Positions 8,276 to 18,252 are shown, numbered from the stretch's first letter. The stretch: 20,436 nt of DNA from QHXQ01 sp036389375 (GCA_036389375.1 DASVQA010000073.1:1-20436), one strand, 5' to 3'. Made by a program: numbers and translations. Notes: generated by a model from the sequence alone, not told the origin.

Positions 8276-10714
8276 TTAGTCGGCCATCGTCGTCGGCGTG
8301 CCCTGTGCGGGCGGCGGCGTCCAGATGGGCGGCTGCGCCGCGGCCGCATCCGTCGTCGCGCCGTCGGTCGGGCACGCCTCTTCCAGCGCGTGCGCGAGCA
8401 CCTCGTCAATCGTTTCGACGAGCCGCACGTCAAGCGTGTCGAGCACTTCCGGCGGCACTTCCGTCAAATCCTTCTCGTTGTCCTTCGGCAGAATCAGCGT
8501 CGTGACGCCGAGCCGGTGCGCGGCGAGCAACTTCTCCTTGATGCCGCCGACCGGCAGCACGCGCCCGCGCAGAGTGATCTCGCCCGTCATCGCTACCTCT
8601 TTGCGTACGGGCACGCGCATCAGCGCGGACGCCATCGCGGTCGCCAGCGTGACGCCGGCAGAAGGTCCGTCTTTAGGGATCGCGCCTTCGGGGATGTGGA
8701 CGTGCAGGTCGCGCTTGCGTATGTGGCTCAGACTCATGCCGAGCCGTTCAGCGCGCGCCTTGATGCAAGTCAGCGCGGCGGCGGCCGATTCCTGCATGAC
8801 TTCACCGAGCTTGCCGGTCAGTTGCACCTGTCCGCGCCCATTTGTCAGCGTTGCTTCAATCTGCAAGACCTCGCCGCCCACTTCAGTCCAGGCGAGTCCG
8901 AGCGCAAGCCCGATCTCGCTCTCGGCCGCAGCCTTCTGCTGCCGGAACTTGATGGGCCCCAGCATCTCGCGCACGCGTTCGGCCGTGACGATCTCTTTGA
9001 AGCCTTCGCCGGCTTGTTCACCGACGAGCTTGCGCGCGACCTTGCGGCAGCATGAACCGATCTCGCGCTCGCAGTTGCGCACGCCCGCCTCGCGCGTGTA
9101 GGAGCGTATGATCTCAAGTATGCCTTCGTCGGTAAACTCGACCTGCTCGACCGATAGTCCGCTGCCCTCGGCCTGCTTCGGCACGAGATGGCGCTTGGCG
9201 ATCTCCAACTTTTCGCGCTCGGTGTAGCCCGACAGGCGCAGAATTTCGAGCCGGTCTTGCAGCGCGGGCGGGATCGTGTGCAGCACGTTCGCCGTGGCGA
9301 TGAAGAAGACCTTGGAGAGATCGTACTCTACGTCGAGATAGTGATCCTGAAAGGTGTTGTTCTGTTCGGGGTCGAGCACTTCGAGGAGCGCCGCCGACGG
9401 GTCGCCGCGAAAATCCGCGCCGAGTTTGTCCACCTCGTCGAGCAGGATGAGCGGGTTGACCGTGCCGGCCTTCTTCATCATCTGGATGATCTGACCGGGC
9501 AGCGCGCCGATGTACGTCCGGCGATGACCGCGAATCTCTGCCTCGTCGCGCACGCCGCCCAGCGAGAGCCGCACGAACTTACGCCCGGTCGCTTTGGCGA
9601 TTGACTTGCCTAGAGAAGTCTTGCCGACGCCGGGCGGGCCGACGAAGCAGAGGATCGAGCCTTTCGGATTTTTGACCAACTGTCTGACGGCCAGATGTTC
9701 AAGGATGCGCTCCTTGATCTTCTCCAAACCGTAATGGTCGTCGTGCAAGACCTCTTCGGCCTTCTTCAGGTCTTTAATCTCTTTCGACTTCTGTTTCCAG
9801 GGCACACTCAACAGCCAGTCAATGTAGGTGCGCGAGACCGTGCCTTCGGCCGACATCGGCGGCATGGCTTCGAGGCGGTGGAGTTCTTGCAGCGCCTTCT
9901 CCTTCGCCTCTTCGGTCATGCCCGCTTCTTCGATCTTCTTGCGCAGGTCTTCCATCTCGGCCTTCTCGTCCTTGCGTCCGAGTTCCTTGTGGATGGCCTT
10001 GATCTGCTCGTTTAAGTAATACTCTTTCTGCGCCTTCTCCATCTGCCGCTTGACGCGCGCCTGAATGGAGCGATCAAGTTGCCGCTTTTCGACTTCCGTC
10101 TCCAGAATTTCGATCAAGCGTTGCAGCCGCCCGTGCAGCGAGAAGATTTCCAAGAGGCCTTGTTTGTCTTCGACCGAGATGCGCAACTGCGACGCGAGCG
10201 CGTCCGCCAGATGCGACGGGTCTTGATTACGGAGCGCCGTCTGCAACGCATCGGTCTGCGCTTCCGGCGCAAGCCGCATGTGCTGTTCGACGAGTTGCGC
10301 GATGCGCTGCGTGAGCGCCTCGACGCGCTGCCCGGCTTCGGGCGCGGTGGGCGCACGGCGCACGGTCGCGGTAAACGCGCCGTTGTCGTTGTCCACGCGA
10401 ATCGTCGTTGCGCGCTCGCGTCCCTCGACCACCACCTTGATCTGCCCGTTCTCCTGCTTGGTCGCTTGCAGGATGCGCGCGATTGTTCCGACGCCGTAAA
10501 TCTGCGTGGGCGCGGGATCGTCAATCGAGGCGTCGTGCTGCGTGGCGAGGAAGATCGTGCGGTCGGTGGTGAGCGCCTGTTCGAGCGCGCGGATCGAGCC
10601 GGGCCGGCCGATCTTGAACGCGACCTTCGTAAACGGGAAGATAACGACATCGCGGATCGGCACCATCGGCAGGCGCGCAATATCCGCAGGCGTGCGATCA
10701 GAATATTCTTCCAT
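8276..10714 (-). CDS. lon: ATP-dependent protease Lon
   Basis: An 812-aa cytosolic AAA+ serine protease that degrades misfolded and regulatory proteins. The N-terminal LON substrate-binding domain spans about residues 10-200 (LPMVPIRDVVIFP at the start), followed by a helical, coiled-coil-like linker to about 310. The ATPase has Walker A GPPGVGKT (359-366) and Walker B ILLDEVD (423-429). The protease domain carries the Ser-Lys dyad: Ser685 in KDGPSAG and Lys728 in GGIKEKLL, 43 residues apart as in E. coli. The C-terminus has an extra Pro/Ala/Thr-rich tail of about 30 residues after the usual end. The start ATG fits the family N-terminus, but no near Shine-Dalgarno sequence is seen. It lies downstream of clpX, with heptad locus 4 and about 120 nt between. 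Confidence 0.98.
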   Translation of the reverse strand: MEEYSDRTPADIARLPMVPIRDVVIFPFTKVAFKIGRPGSIRALEQALTTDRTIFLATQHDASIDDPAPTQIYGVGTIARILQATKQENGQIKVVVEGRERATTIRVDNDNGAFTATVRRAPTAPEAGQRVEALTQRIAQLVEQHMRLAPEAQTDALQTALRNQDPSHLADALASQLRISVEDKQGLLEIFSLHGRLQRLIEILETEVEKRQLDRSIQARVKRQMEKAQKEYYLNEQIKAIHKELGRKDEKAEMEDLRKKIEEAGMTEEAKEKALQELHRLEAMPPMSAEGTVSRTYIDWLLSVPWKQKSKEIKDLKKAEEVLHDDHYGLEKIKERILEHLAVRQLVKNPKGSILCFVGPPGVGKTSLGKSIAKATGRKFVRLSLGGVRDEAEIRGHRRTYIGALPGQIIQMMKKAGTVNPLILLDEVDKLGADFRGDPSAALLEVLDPEQNNTFQDHYLDVEYDLSKVFFIATANVLHTIPPALQDRLEILRLSGYTEREKLEIAKRHLVPKQAEGSGLSVEQVEFTDEGILEIIRSYTREAGVRNCEREIGSCCRKVARKLVGEQAGEGFKEIVTAERVREMLGPIKFRQQKAAAESEIGLALGLAWTEVGGEVLQIEATLTNGRGQVQLTGKLGEVMQESAAAALTCIKARAERLGMSLSHIRKRDLHVHIPEGAIPKDGPSAGVTLATAMASALMRVPVRKEVAMTGEITLRGRVLPVGGIKEKLLAAHRLGVTTLILPKDNEKDLTEVPPEVLDTLDVRLVETIDEVLAHALEEACPTDGATTDAAAAQPPIWTPPPAQGTPTTMAD

Positions 10715-10833
10715 AAAACTGTATGACTGCTTTCCTCTTCGAGACTACAACCGGGGCCCGCAGTCGCCCGCACGCCCATTCCTCAGACAAATAAGATTCT
10801 AGACGATTTCAAAAGAACGCGCCACTGAGGGGT

Positions 10834-10894
10834 AATGACAAATGACAAGTGACGAGTGACAAGTTAAAACTTCTAGCTTGTCACTCGTCACTTG
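10834..10894. repeat. Heptad inverted repeat, locus 4 (clpX-lon spacer)
   Basis: The cleanest copy. Four tandem 7-mers (AATGACA, AATGACA, AGTGACG, AGTGACA) occupy 10834-10861. Within them, 10846-10863 is an exact reverse complement of 10877-10894 (18/18), with a 13-nt AT-rich loop. It begins 21 nt after the clpX stop. Confidence 0.9.
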
Positions 10895-10915
10895 GTTGCT
10901 CGCTCGGCGCGGCTG

Positions 10916-12160
<1,245 letters not shown>

Positions 12161-12304
12161 AAGCTTCAGGGGACTCCGAGGTCTCGACCTTTTAGGTTTG
12201 GCTCAGCTTGTCAAGTTGAACTGACCGGACGGGCGGGCGCGCTTGAGCGTTAAATCTGGGGAGCGACCCTCAAGGCGCTGTCCACGGAAAACTACTATAG
12301 CATG

Positions 12305-12342
12305 AAAAAGCGCGGGCGTGGTGAGTTAGGACGCGCCCGCGC
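12305..12342 (-). terminator. Intrinsic terminator after clpP
   Basis: A 9-bp perfect GC stem (12310-12318 with 12334-12342) is followed on the minus strand by TTTTT. It lies 21 nt after the clpP stop and about 145 nt before clpX. It would end or attenuate the tig-clpP transcript. Confidence 0.85.
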
Positions 12343-12363
12343 AAACTTCTAAACGCCGTGCGG

Positions 12364-12948
12364 CTACTCGCGGTGGACGATCACTTCGTCAATCAGGCCG
12401 TACTCTTTAGCCTGCATCGCGGACATGATGCGGTCGCGCTCCACGTCGCGCTCGATCATGTCGTAGGACTGACCCGTGTGCTTGGCAAGGATGTTCGAGG
12501 TCAATTCGCGCATGCGGATGATCTCTTCGGCCTGAATGCGGATGTCGGTAGCTTGGCCCTGCGCGCCGCCCGAAGGCTGATGGATGAGGATGCGCGAGTT
12601 CGGCAGCGAGAACCGTTTGCCTTTCGCGCCCGCCGCCAGCAAGAGCGCCGCCATCGAGGCACACTGTCCGACGCAGATCGTGGTTACGTCGGGCCGGATA
12701 AACTGCATCGTGTCGTAGATGGCCATGCCGGCCGTGATCGAGCCGCCCGGACTGTTGATGTAGAGATTGATGTCCTTCTCCGGGTCTTCTGCTTCGAGAA
12801 AGAGCAGTTGCGCGACGATTAGATTCGAGATCATATCGTCAATCGGCGTGCCGATGAAGATGATGTTGTCTTTAAGGAGGCGCGAGTAGATGTCGAAGGC
12901 GCGTTCGCCGCGCGACGTTTGCTCCACCACCATCGGGACTAATGCCAT
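12364..12948 (-). CDS. clpP: ATP-dependent Clp protease proteolytic subunit ClpP
   Basis: A 194-aa serine peptidase forming the 14-mer chamber that works with ClpX. The catalytic triad is visible at Ser98 (GQCASMAA), His123 (LIHQPSGG) and Asp172 (ERDVERDR), one residue offset from E. coli Ser97/His122/Asp171. The substrate-strand motif NSPGGS (65-70) is intact. The ATG at 12946-12948 gives the usual MALVPMVVEQTSRGERAFD N-terminus, with GGAG 9 nt upstream. The open frame extends 45 codons further upstream but overlaps tig and is not expected to be translated. The gene follows tig by 31 nt, so they form one operon, and it ends at an intrinsic terminator. Confidence 0.98.
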   Translation of the reverse strand: MALVPMVVEQTSRGERAFDIYSRLLKDNIIFIGTPIDDMISNLIVAQLLFLEAEDPEKDINLYINSPGGSITAGMAIYDTMQFIRPDVTTICVGQCASMAALLLAAGAKGKRFSLPNSRILIHQPSGGAQGQATDIRIQAEEIIRMRELTSNILAKHTGQSYDMIERDVERDRIMSAMQAKEYGLIDEVIVHRE

Positions 12949-12979
12949 AACTTGTAACTCCGAACCTCTGCTGCGGTCG

Positions 12980-14416
12980 TTAACCTTGTTCCTGCGTCTG
13001 CGCTTCGCCGCCGGCCGCCGCGCTCGCCTGCTGCTCGGCTGACGCGTCCTCGCTGGCTGGCGCGGCGTCCGCCTCGGCGGCAACTTCAGCCGGCGCAGGT
13101 TCTTCTTCGCGCCACTCTTCGTCGCTCACCTGGGCCGCATCAATGATCAAATCGAGCGCCTTGCGATGCCGCAATCTGTCGGCGATGCTACGTTCGCCCC
13201 CCTGCTTTGTCAAGGCAGCACGCACTTGCTCTACAGACTGGCGCGTGCCCTGCGCGATGCGCTCGATCTCCTGCTCGATCTCTTCGTCTGCGACTTCCAC
13301 CTGCTCGGCCTCGGCGATGCGCTCCAACAGGATCGAGCCGCGCAAATCCTCGGTCGCCTGCGCCGTAAAGATGCCCTGCATGTTGTCCCAACTGAACTCC
13401 GGGCTGCGCGGATCAAGCCCGTGCTGCATCATGTCGCGCACGGCGGATTCCAAGAGCCTGCGTGCCTGACTCTTGACGAGCGATTCGGGCACTTCAAACT
13501 GGTGCGCCGCGATGAGTTGCCGCATCACTTCATCGCGCACGCGCTGGTCGGCCTCAAACTTCGCGCGCATTTCCAGATCGAGGCGCAGCTTCGCCCGCAG
13601 ATCAGAGAGCGACTCGAAGTCTTCGCCGAGGCTGCGCGCCCATTCGTCATCCAACTCCGGCAGTTCCTTGCGCCTGACGGCCGTGACCGTCGCCGTGTAC
13701 TCGATCTCTTTCCCCGCCAGTCCCTGCGACGAAAAATCTTCAGGATAGGCGACGCGAAATGTCTTTACGTCGTCAACCTGCACGCCGAGCAGATTGTTGG
13801 TAAATTCCGGTACGACGCCGTCACCGCCGAGCACCACTTCCACCGCCTCGACGTTGATGTCGTCCGGCTCCTGCGGCGCAACGTACTTACCGAGAAAATC
13901 AACCGTCACAGTATCGCCCAACTCCGCGCCGCGATCCTCGACCGACTGCAAAGCCGCCGACGATTCGCGCAACTGCCCGACCCATTCGTCCACCGTCTCG
14001 TCTGTCACGGGGCGCACGCGCCGCACGGCTGCCACGCCCTTGTACTCGCCCAACTCGACTTCCGGCAGCACCTCCACGTGCGCGTGGAGCGCGAGCGGCT
14101 GATCGCCGAGTTTGTCCAACCCCTCGTTGTTCTCAAGGTGTATGTCAGGCTCGCCAATGACATTCAGTTTGCTCTCGATGACGGCGTCTTGGATCGCCTG
14201 CGGCACAAGGTTCTGCACCACCTCGCCGCGAATCTCATTCTTGAAGCGCGCCCGCACGACCGAGCGCGGTGCGTGTCCTTTACGGAAGCCCGGCACGTTA
14301 GCCAGCGCCGCATAACGGTCGCTCACGCGGTCGTACTCGGCGCGCACATCGGCCGCGTCGATCTCGATCTTCAACTCTTTGCGCGTCGGCGAATGATCAA
14401 TCAACTCTGTCTTCAT
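12980..14416 (-). CDS. tig: Trigger factor (ribosome-bound chaperone, peptidyl-prolyl isomerase)
   Basis: A 478-aa chaperone that docks at the ribosome exit tunnel and shields nascent chains. The ribosome-binding signature GFRKGHAP is at residues 43-50. An FKBP-type PPIase domain spans about 160-250 (GDTVTVDFLGKY; LAGKEIEYTATV). The helical C-terminal substrate-cradling domain follows to about 440. The last ~35 residues are an Ala/Glu/Gln-rich disordered tail, making this longer than the typical 430-450. The ATG at 14414-14416 gives the classic MKTELIDHSPTRKELKIEI start. Only a weak GGAC purine stretch precedes it. It heads the tig-clpP unit, 102 nt downstream of tRNA-Leu, with heptad locus 5 in between. 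Confidence 0.97.
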   Translation of the reverse strand: MKTELIDHSPTRKELKIEIDAADVRAEYDRVSDRYAALANVPGFRKGHAPRSVVRARFKNEIRGEVVQNLVPQAIQDAVIESKLNVIGEPDIHLENNEGLDKLGDQPLALHAHVEVLPEVELGEYKGVAAVRRVRPVTDETVDEWVGQLRESSAALQSVEDRGAELGDTVTVDFLGKYVAPQEPDDINVEAVEVVLGGDGVVPEFTNNLLGVQVDDVKTFRVAYPEDFSSQGLAGKEIEYTATVTAVRRKELPELDDEWARSLGEDFESLSDLRAKLRLDLEMRAKFEADQRVRDEVMRQLIAAHQFEVPESLVKSQARRLLESAVRDMMQHGLDPRSPEFSWDNMQGIFTAQATEDLRGSILLERIAEAEQVEVADEEIEQEIERIAQGTRQSVEQVRAALTKQGGERSIADRLRHRKALDLIIDAAQVSDEEWREEEPAPAEVAAEADAAPASEDASAEQQASAAAGGEAQTQEQG

Positions 14417-14440
14417 AAATCTAAGCGTCCGCTTTCTCAA

Positions 14441-14506
14441 CGATGAATGATGAACGCGGAACGATGAAATAATGACCCCTCAACTTTCATCGTCCCGCGT
14501 ACATTG
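14441..14506. repeat. Heptad inverted repeat, locus 5 (tRNA-Leu to tig spacer)
   Basis: Four 7-mers (CGATGAA, TGATGAA, CGCGGAA, CGATGAA) run in register at 14441-14468. On the right, TTCATCG, TCCCGCG and TACATTG occupy 14486-14506. Bases 14455-14469 pair with 14485-14499 at 14 of 15 positions, leaving a 15-nt loop. The element starts 12 nt after the tRNA-Leu 3' end. Its heptad sequence differs from the GTGACAA type at loci 2-4. Confidence 0.8.
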
Positions 14507-14518
14507 TCTCTTGCTTAA

Positions 14519-14600
14519 TGCCGGGGGCGGGACTCGAACCCGCACGCCTTGCGGCACAGGCTTCTAAGACCTGCGCGGCTGCCAGTTACGCCACCCCGGC
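14519..14600 (-). tRNA. tRNA-Leu (anticodon UAG)
   Basis: An 82-nt class II tRNA on the minus strand. The acceptor GCCGGGG pairs with CCCCGGC, and the discriminator base is A. The anticodon stem CAGGT/GCCTG (one G-U) closes the loop CTTAGAA, giving TAG, which reads CUA and probably other CUN leucine codons. The long variable arm TGCCGCAAGGCGT and the T-arm GGGTTCGAGTCCC are clear. No CCA is encoded. It lies upstream of tig. Confidence 0.96.
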
Positions 14601-14625
14601 AGGAACTTGATCGCACGAAGCAGTT

Positions 14626-14654
14626 AAATTAAAGGATTGAAGCGTGAAAGTCTA
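14626..14654 (-). promoter_or_regulatory. Weak candidate promoter of tRNA-Leu
   Basis: TAGACT (14649-14654) and TAATTT (14626-14631) on the minus strand are 17 nt apart, with the tRNA beginning 25 nt past the -10 box. Matches are only 4/6 and 3/6. Placement fits better than sequence. Confidence 0.3.
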
Positions 14655-14784
14655 GCGAGCACTCTTGCACCGCCGGCACCCGCTGACCGTCTGATGAAAC
14701 GAGCGCCCTGACTTGTGCCGCAGTTGGTCTTGCGGCCCGCAATCGGCTTGGCGGACGACGCGGGCGCGGGCCCTATGTGCGCGC

Positions 14785-14812
14785 TTGCAAATATCTGCCG
14801 GCCGGTTACACT
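14785..14812 (+). promoter_or_regulatory. Candidate promoter of the DUF4380-like gene
   Basis: TTGCAA (14785-14790) and TACACT (14807-14812) are separated by 16 nt, each matching consensus at 4/6. It would start a leader of about 40 nt before the TTG start at 14859. No better pair was seen in the divergent spacer 14601-14858. Confidence 0.35.
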
Positions 14813-14858
14813 CAGCGTTAAATAAGAACAACAGCGCGCGGTGTGTAAGGGAGGGACG

Positions 14859-15785
14859 TTGGCAAAGATCGCTTATTCGGGGCTGCCGAACTGTTACCGG
14901 CTGGCGAACGATACCGTCGAAGTCGTCGTGACGACCGACGTGGGGCCACGCATCCTGCGCTACGCGCTGCACGGCGCGGAGAACATGCTCGGCGAAGTGC
15001 CGGGCGTGGTGCTGACGACGGCGCTCGGCGACTGGCAGCCGTGGGGCGGGCACAGACTCTGGGCCGCGCCCGAAGCCATGCCGCGCTCTTACGCGCCGGA
15101 CAATGCGCCGCTCAGCTACACAACCGACGGCGCGCGCGCCGTGCACCTGACCGCGCCACCCGAAGCACAGGTCGGCATACAGAAGGAGATGCTCGTCACG
15201 CTCGACGCGACCGGCAGCGGCCTGACCGTCGAGCAGCGCATCACGAATCACAACCTGTGGCCCGTGGAACTCGCGTTGTGGGGCATCACGATCTTGCGCG
15301 GCGGCGGCGAGGTCATCATTCCGCACGAGCCTTTCCGCACATGGAGTCAGGAGTTGCTGCCTGCGCGCCCGCTCGTGCTGTGGCACTACACGGACATGGC
15401 CGATGCGCGTTTCACGTTCGGCAGTCGTTACGTGCGCCTGCGCACGGACGCGCGCGCCGAAACTCCGCAGAAGATCGGCGCACTCGATAAGCAGGGCTGG
15501 GCCGCCTATCGCCAAGCTGACCAGCTTTACGTCAAACTGTTCGACTACGAAGCGGGCGCAACCTACCCGGACTACGGCTGCAACGTCGAGACCTACACTA
15601 ACGCCGATTACGTCGAACTCGAATCACTCTCGCCCCTGCGCCACCTCGCAGCCGGTGCAACTGCCACGCACACGGAACGCTGGCATCTCTTCGCCAACGT
15701 CGAGCCGGACGCGCCCGATGAGGCCAGCCTGCAACAGACCATCGAACCATTGATCGCACAGGCTGAACACGCAAGCGCGCGCTGA
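14859..15785 (+). CDS. DUF4380-like protein, probable galactose-mutarotase-like fold
   Basis: A 308-aa soluble protein and the only plus-strand gene in the window. It resembles the DUF4380 / aldose-1-epimerase-like group. VTTDVGPRILRYALHG near the N-terminus, GGHRLWAAPEAMPRSYAPDN, VEQRITNHNLWPVELALWGIT and a C-terminal DYVELESLSPL are typical of these beta-sandwich sugar-binding folds. A carbohydrate ligand is therefore plausible, but no reaction can be assigned. There is no signal peptide. The TTG at 14859-14861 is chosen because AAGGGAGG (14847-14854) lies just upstream; a GTG at 14841 has no such site. It is divergent from tRNA-Leu and convergent with the next gene, 45 nt away, and thus a single-gene transcript. 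Confidence 0.8.
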   Translation: MAKIAYSGLPNCYRLANDTVEVVVTTDVGPRILRYALHGAENMLGEVPGVVLTTALGDWQPWGGHRLWAAPEAMPRSYAPDNAPLSYTTDGARAVHLTAPPEAQVGIQKEMLVTLDATGSGLTVEQRITNHNLWPVELALWGITILRGGGEVIIPHEPFRTWSQELLPARPLVLWHYTDMADARFTFGSRYVRLRTDARAETPQKIGALDKQGWAAYRQADQLYVKLFDYEAGATYPDYGCNVETYTNADYVELESLSPLRHLAAGATATHTERWHLFANVEPDAPDEASLQQTIEPLIAQAEHASAR

Positions 15786-15807
15786 TGCAGCTTGCACCAG
15801 CGCGCGC
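15775..15807. terminator. Hairpin at a convergent gene junction
   Basis: A 10-bp perfect stem (15775-15784 with 15798-15807) continues, after one mismatch, into a 4-bp TGCA/TGCA stem with a 3-nt loop. It overlaps the TGA of the plus-strand gene and lies 24 nt past the stop of the minus-strand gene, so it could serve both. Neither side has a U-tract, so efficient intrinsic termination is uncertain. Confidence 0.45.
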
Positions 15808-15830
15808 CCGTGCGGGTTTCATGCTCTGCT

Positions 15831-18086
15831 TTACGAAGCGCCGAAGCGTTGGCGATATTCTGCCGAGTTCACAAAGCCGTTGACCATCGTGCGGAAGTCG
15901 CCGGGGTGCGTGTTGAGATAGTTGAGCCACGCGTTGAACCCGGCCTGTTCGGGATTGCGGCGCAGGTAGCCGAAATACTCTGCAAGCACGAAGGCGCGGT
16001 TGAACGTGGCCACGTCGTTCACGAAGCGCGGATTCTCGACGATGTCCGTCAACACCTGCGCGCGGGTCTTCACGTTCGTGTTCAGATCGTTGACGAGTTG
16101 ATCGCGGTTCTGAATCGGCACGCCCGTATTGCTAATCAGGCGATCCACGAATTGCGCGTTGGTGAGCGCGTCGAGCGTGGCGCGCGCCTCGTTGCGTTGC
16201 AGGAAGTTGGTCGTGAAATTCGCTTTCGCCGTGTTGGAATCGCCCGCGCTCGCGCCGTTCAAGGTGGACAGATCGCCGCTGAACTCGCCATAGAGCGGGT
16301 CGCGGCCGAAGGCGGCGCGATAGTTGCGAATGGCAAAGTAGCCTTTGCTCTGATACTCCGGCGAGCCGAAGAAAGATTGCGAGACGGTCACGCGGTCGCA
16401 AGCCGTGTTGCCGTTTGCGCAACCGTTGAGCAGATTCACCCACGCGTTGAAGCCGGCCGTGTCCGGCTCGCGGTTCAGAAAGTCGAGATACTGCTGGCGG
16501 ACGAAGAACTGCGTATCGTCAATCGGGTTGGCCGTCGTCGGCGCGGTGTCATTGTCCGTGATGGTCAACTCCGCCATGTTCGGGCTGCCGAGTCCCGTGC
16601 CCGCACCCGTCGGGTTGCTGAGCGCGATGTTGACCGTCTCGTCGCCTTCAACGAAGCGGTCGTCTACGAGCGGGATGCGGAAGGTCTTGCTCGTCTCGCC
16701 GGGGTTAAAGGTCAGTTTGCCGACGGCGATCTCGTAGTCGTTCTTCTGGCTGGCATGGCCCGTGGCAGGTTCGTCAAAGGTGGCGTAGTTGACGGTGGAC
16801 GTGCCTGAGACGTTGCCCGCACGCGTGACCGTGATCTGGATGCTGCCGCTACCTTCGCTGATGCTCGCGTCGGCGGAACTGAACTGGATGAGATTGGTGG
16901 CGGTGGCGATCGTCGGCTTGAGCGAGCCGAAGAGGCCGTGTTTTTCTTCGGCCGGGCCGGCGCTGAAATAGAGCGTGTTCGGGTCGCCGCCGTTGCCGCC
17001 GTTGCCAAAGGTGAGGGCCCACAGTTCGTCAATCTCGATGGGTTCGCCCGCCTCGTTCTGAAGCGGGCCGAGCAACGCGCCCGTCGTCACGTTGAAGGCG
17101 TGGATGCTCGGGTTGCCTTCGCCAAAGTTGCCGACTAAGAGTTGATTGCCGAAGAGGCCGAAAGAGGCGGGAGCGATGACCATGCCCCAAGGCGAGTTGA
17201 GCGGGCCGTTATTGATGCCGAACGTCGAGTCGCGCACGCCGTTAAAGTCGAACCGCCGGATGAAGCCGTTGCCGACGCCCTCTTCGTCGCGTCCGTCCGC
17301 GCCCACTTTGGCGTAGGCGACGTAGAGCTTGCCGCCAAGGCTCTGAATGTTGAAGGGGTGATAGGTGTTTCCCGGTGTCGCCGGGATGCTCGAATCGCTG
17401 AACGGAAAACTGGCTGCCGGCTGAAGGGTGAACGTGCTGTTATAGACATCAATCTTGCCGTTGGCGAAGTCGGCGGCGTAGAGGAAATTCGCCGTGCCGT
17501 TGTTGCCGATGGCGAGACCTGTGTATTTGGTATTGGCCTGCGTGGCGGCCACCTGCGCGACGGTCGAGCCGGCGGCGGGCACGTTCGGATTCCAACCCGT
17601 GATCTGGCCGTTCAGCGAGTCGAAGATAAAACGCGCCGCCCCGGAGGCGCTGCCGTTTGCGACGACGAAATCGCTCGTGCCGTTGGCGACCCCGCCCGTC
17701 GGGCGGCCACCCGGAATGGTGATAAACGGCATGCCCGGCTGCTTGAAGAAGACGATGCTGCCCACGTCGCCGCGATAGAGCGAAGATGTGCTCGTGCCGT
17801 TGTTCACCAGCCAGAACGGACTGGTCGCCGTCAGGGTGACGCCCCACGGATTGACGAGCATCGGGTCTTCGATGAGGGCTAGGCCGGGCAGGTCGGAGAC
17901 GAGATTGGTCTGCCGGTATGCCGAACCCGGCACGATGACGGGGATCGCGGTTGCATCTTGGCCGCTCTCCGTGTGCGTGGCCACCTGCGCGGGCGAGCCG
18001 GCGAGCACGAGCAAGCCGAGCAGACAGATCAGACAGAGGCCGAGCAGCTTACGTCTGGATTGATATGTGCTAAGCAGATGAGACAT
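15831..18086 (-). CDS. Secreted TIGR03118-type protein with Calx-beta and DUF4214 C-terminal modules
   Basis: A 751-aa exported protein. Residues 1-33 form a signal peptide (basic QSRRK, a Leu-rich core, then GSPAQVA). Residues about 55-390 match the TIGR03118 family (YRQTNLVSDLPG, VNPWGVTL, PFWLVNNGTS, ITGWNPNV, LYFSAGPAEEKHGLFG), a probable beta-propeller seen in many secreted proteins. Residues about 400-513 are a Calx-beta domain (DYEIAVGKLTFNPGE, DDRFVEGDETV, TITDND), a calcium-binding adhesin-type fold. Residues 523-751 are DUF4214 repeats (FVRQQYLDFLNREPD, FFGSPEYQSKGYF, EYFGYLRRNPEQAGFNAWL). The ATG at 18084-18086 has an AGGAGG site (18096-18101) 9 nt upstream. A strong promoter lies about 220 nt further up. 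Substrate and partner are unknown; a cell-surface role is inferred. Confidence 0.9.
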   Translation of the reverse strand: MSHLLSTYQSRRKLLGLCLICLLGLLVLAGSPAQVATHTESGQDATAIPVIVPGSAYRQTNLVSDLPGLALIEDPMLVNPWGVTLTATSPFWLVNNGTSTSSLYRGDVGSIVFFKQPGMPFITIPGGRPTGGVANGTSDFVVANGSASGAARFIFDSLNGQITGWNPNVPAAGSTVAQVAATQANTKYTGLAIGNNGTANFLYAADFANGKIDVYNSTFTLQPAASFPFSDSSIPATPGNTYHPFNIQSLGGKLYVAYAKVGADGRDEEGVGNGFIRRFDFNGVRDSTFGINNGPLNSPWGMVIAPASFGLFGNQLLVGNFGEGNPSIHAFNVTTGALLGPLQNEAGEPIEIDELWALTFGNGGNGGDPNTLYFSAGPAEEKHGLFGSLKPTIATATNLIQFSSADASISEGSGSIQITVTRAGNVSGTSTVNYATFDEPATGHASQKNDYEIAVGKLTFNPGETSKTFRIPLVDDRFVEGDETVNIALSNPTGAGTGLGSPNMAELTITDNDTAPTTANPIDDTQFFVRQQYLDFLNREPDTAGFNAWVNLLNGCANGNTACDRVTVSQSFFGSPEYQSKGYFAIRNYRAAFGRDPLYGEFSGDLSTLNGASAGDSNTAKANFTTNFLQRNEARATLDALTNAQFVDRLISNTGVPIQNRDQLVNDLNTNVKTRAQVLTDIVENPRFVNDVATFNRAFVLAEYFGYLRRNPEQAGFNAWLNYLNTHPGDFRTMVNGFVNSAEYRQRFGAS

Positions 18087-18212
18087 GTTTGGCGACCTCC
18101 TAAAGGCTGGCTGGGACTGGAAATTCCGGCCGCGTGCTTCGTCGGCCCAAACCGACCAGCGTTTGCGGCCCGCAGACACAGACGCGCGCGGTAATGAAAT
18201 TGACTCGAACGA

Positions 18213-18252
18213 CCTGAGCCGCGTTGGACACATGCCACGAGTCGCGCTCAGG
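18213..18252 (-). other. Leader hairpin in the long 5' UTR of the TIGR03118-type gene
   Basis: Bases 18213-18223 pair with 18243-18252 as a 10-bp stem with a single bulged base and a 19-nt loop. It lies inside the predicted transcript leader (about 18307 to 18087). I could not match the leader to a riboswitch family I know. The rest of the 388-nt spacer 18087-18474 holds the promoter and the palindrome listed separately. Confidence 0.4.

Noticed and set aside
10834..10894. Tandem heptads considered as a CRISPR or iteron array
   Set aside because: The units are only 7 bp with no spacers, occur in several unrelated spacers, and fold as inverted repeats. There are no cas genes, no replication initiator gene and no DnaA boxes.
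12949..13083. N-terminally extended ClpP with 45 extra Arg-rich residues
   Set aside because: The extension overlaps the tig 3' end, has no family precedent, and the inner ATG has a ribosome-binding site and the canonical N-terminus.
13166..14446. A 426-codon open frame on the plus strand opposite trigger factor
   Set aside because: It lies entirely over a recognised tig gene, its product is rich in Arg, His and Leu without family motifs, and such antisense frames are expected in GC-rich DNA.
14652..15515. A 287-codon minus-strand frame opposite the DUF4380-like gene
   Set aside because: The plus-strand product has a good ribosome-binding site and family-like motifs, while the minus-strand product is Arg/His-rich and featureless.
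15792..16808. A 338-codon plus-strand frame opposite the TIGR03118-type gene
   Set aside because: It shadows the clear DUF4214 and Calx-beta coding sequence, and its translation is Val/Arg/Glu-rich without recognisable domains.
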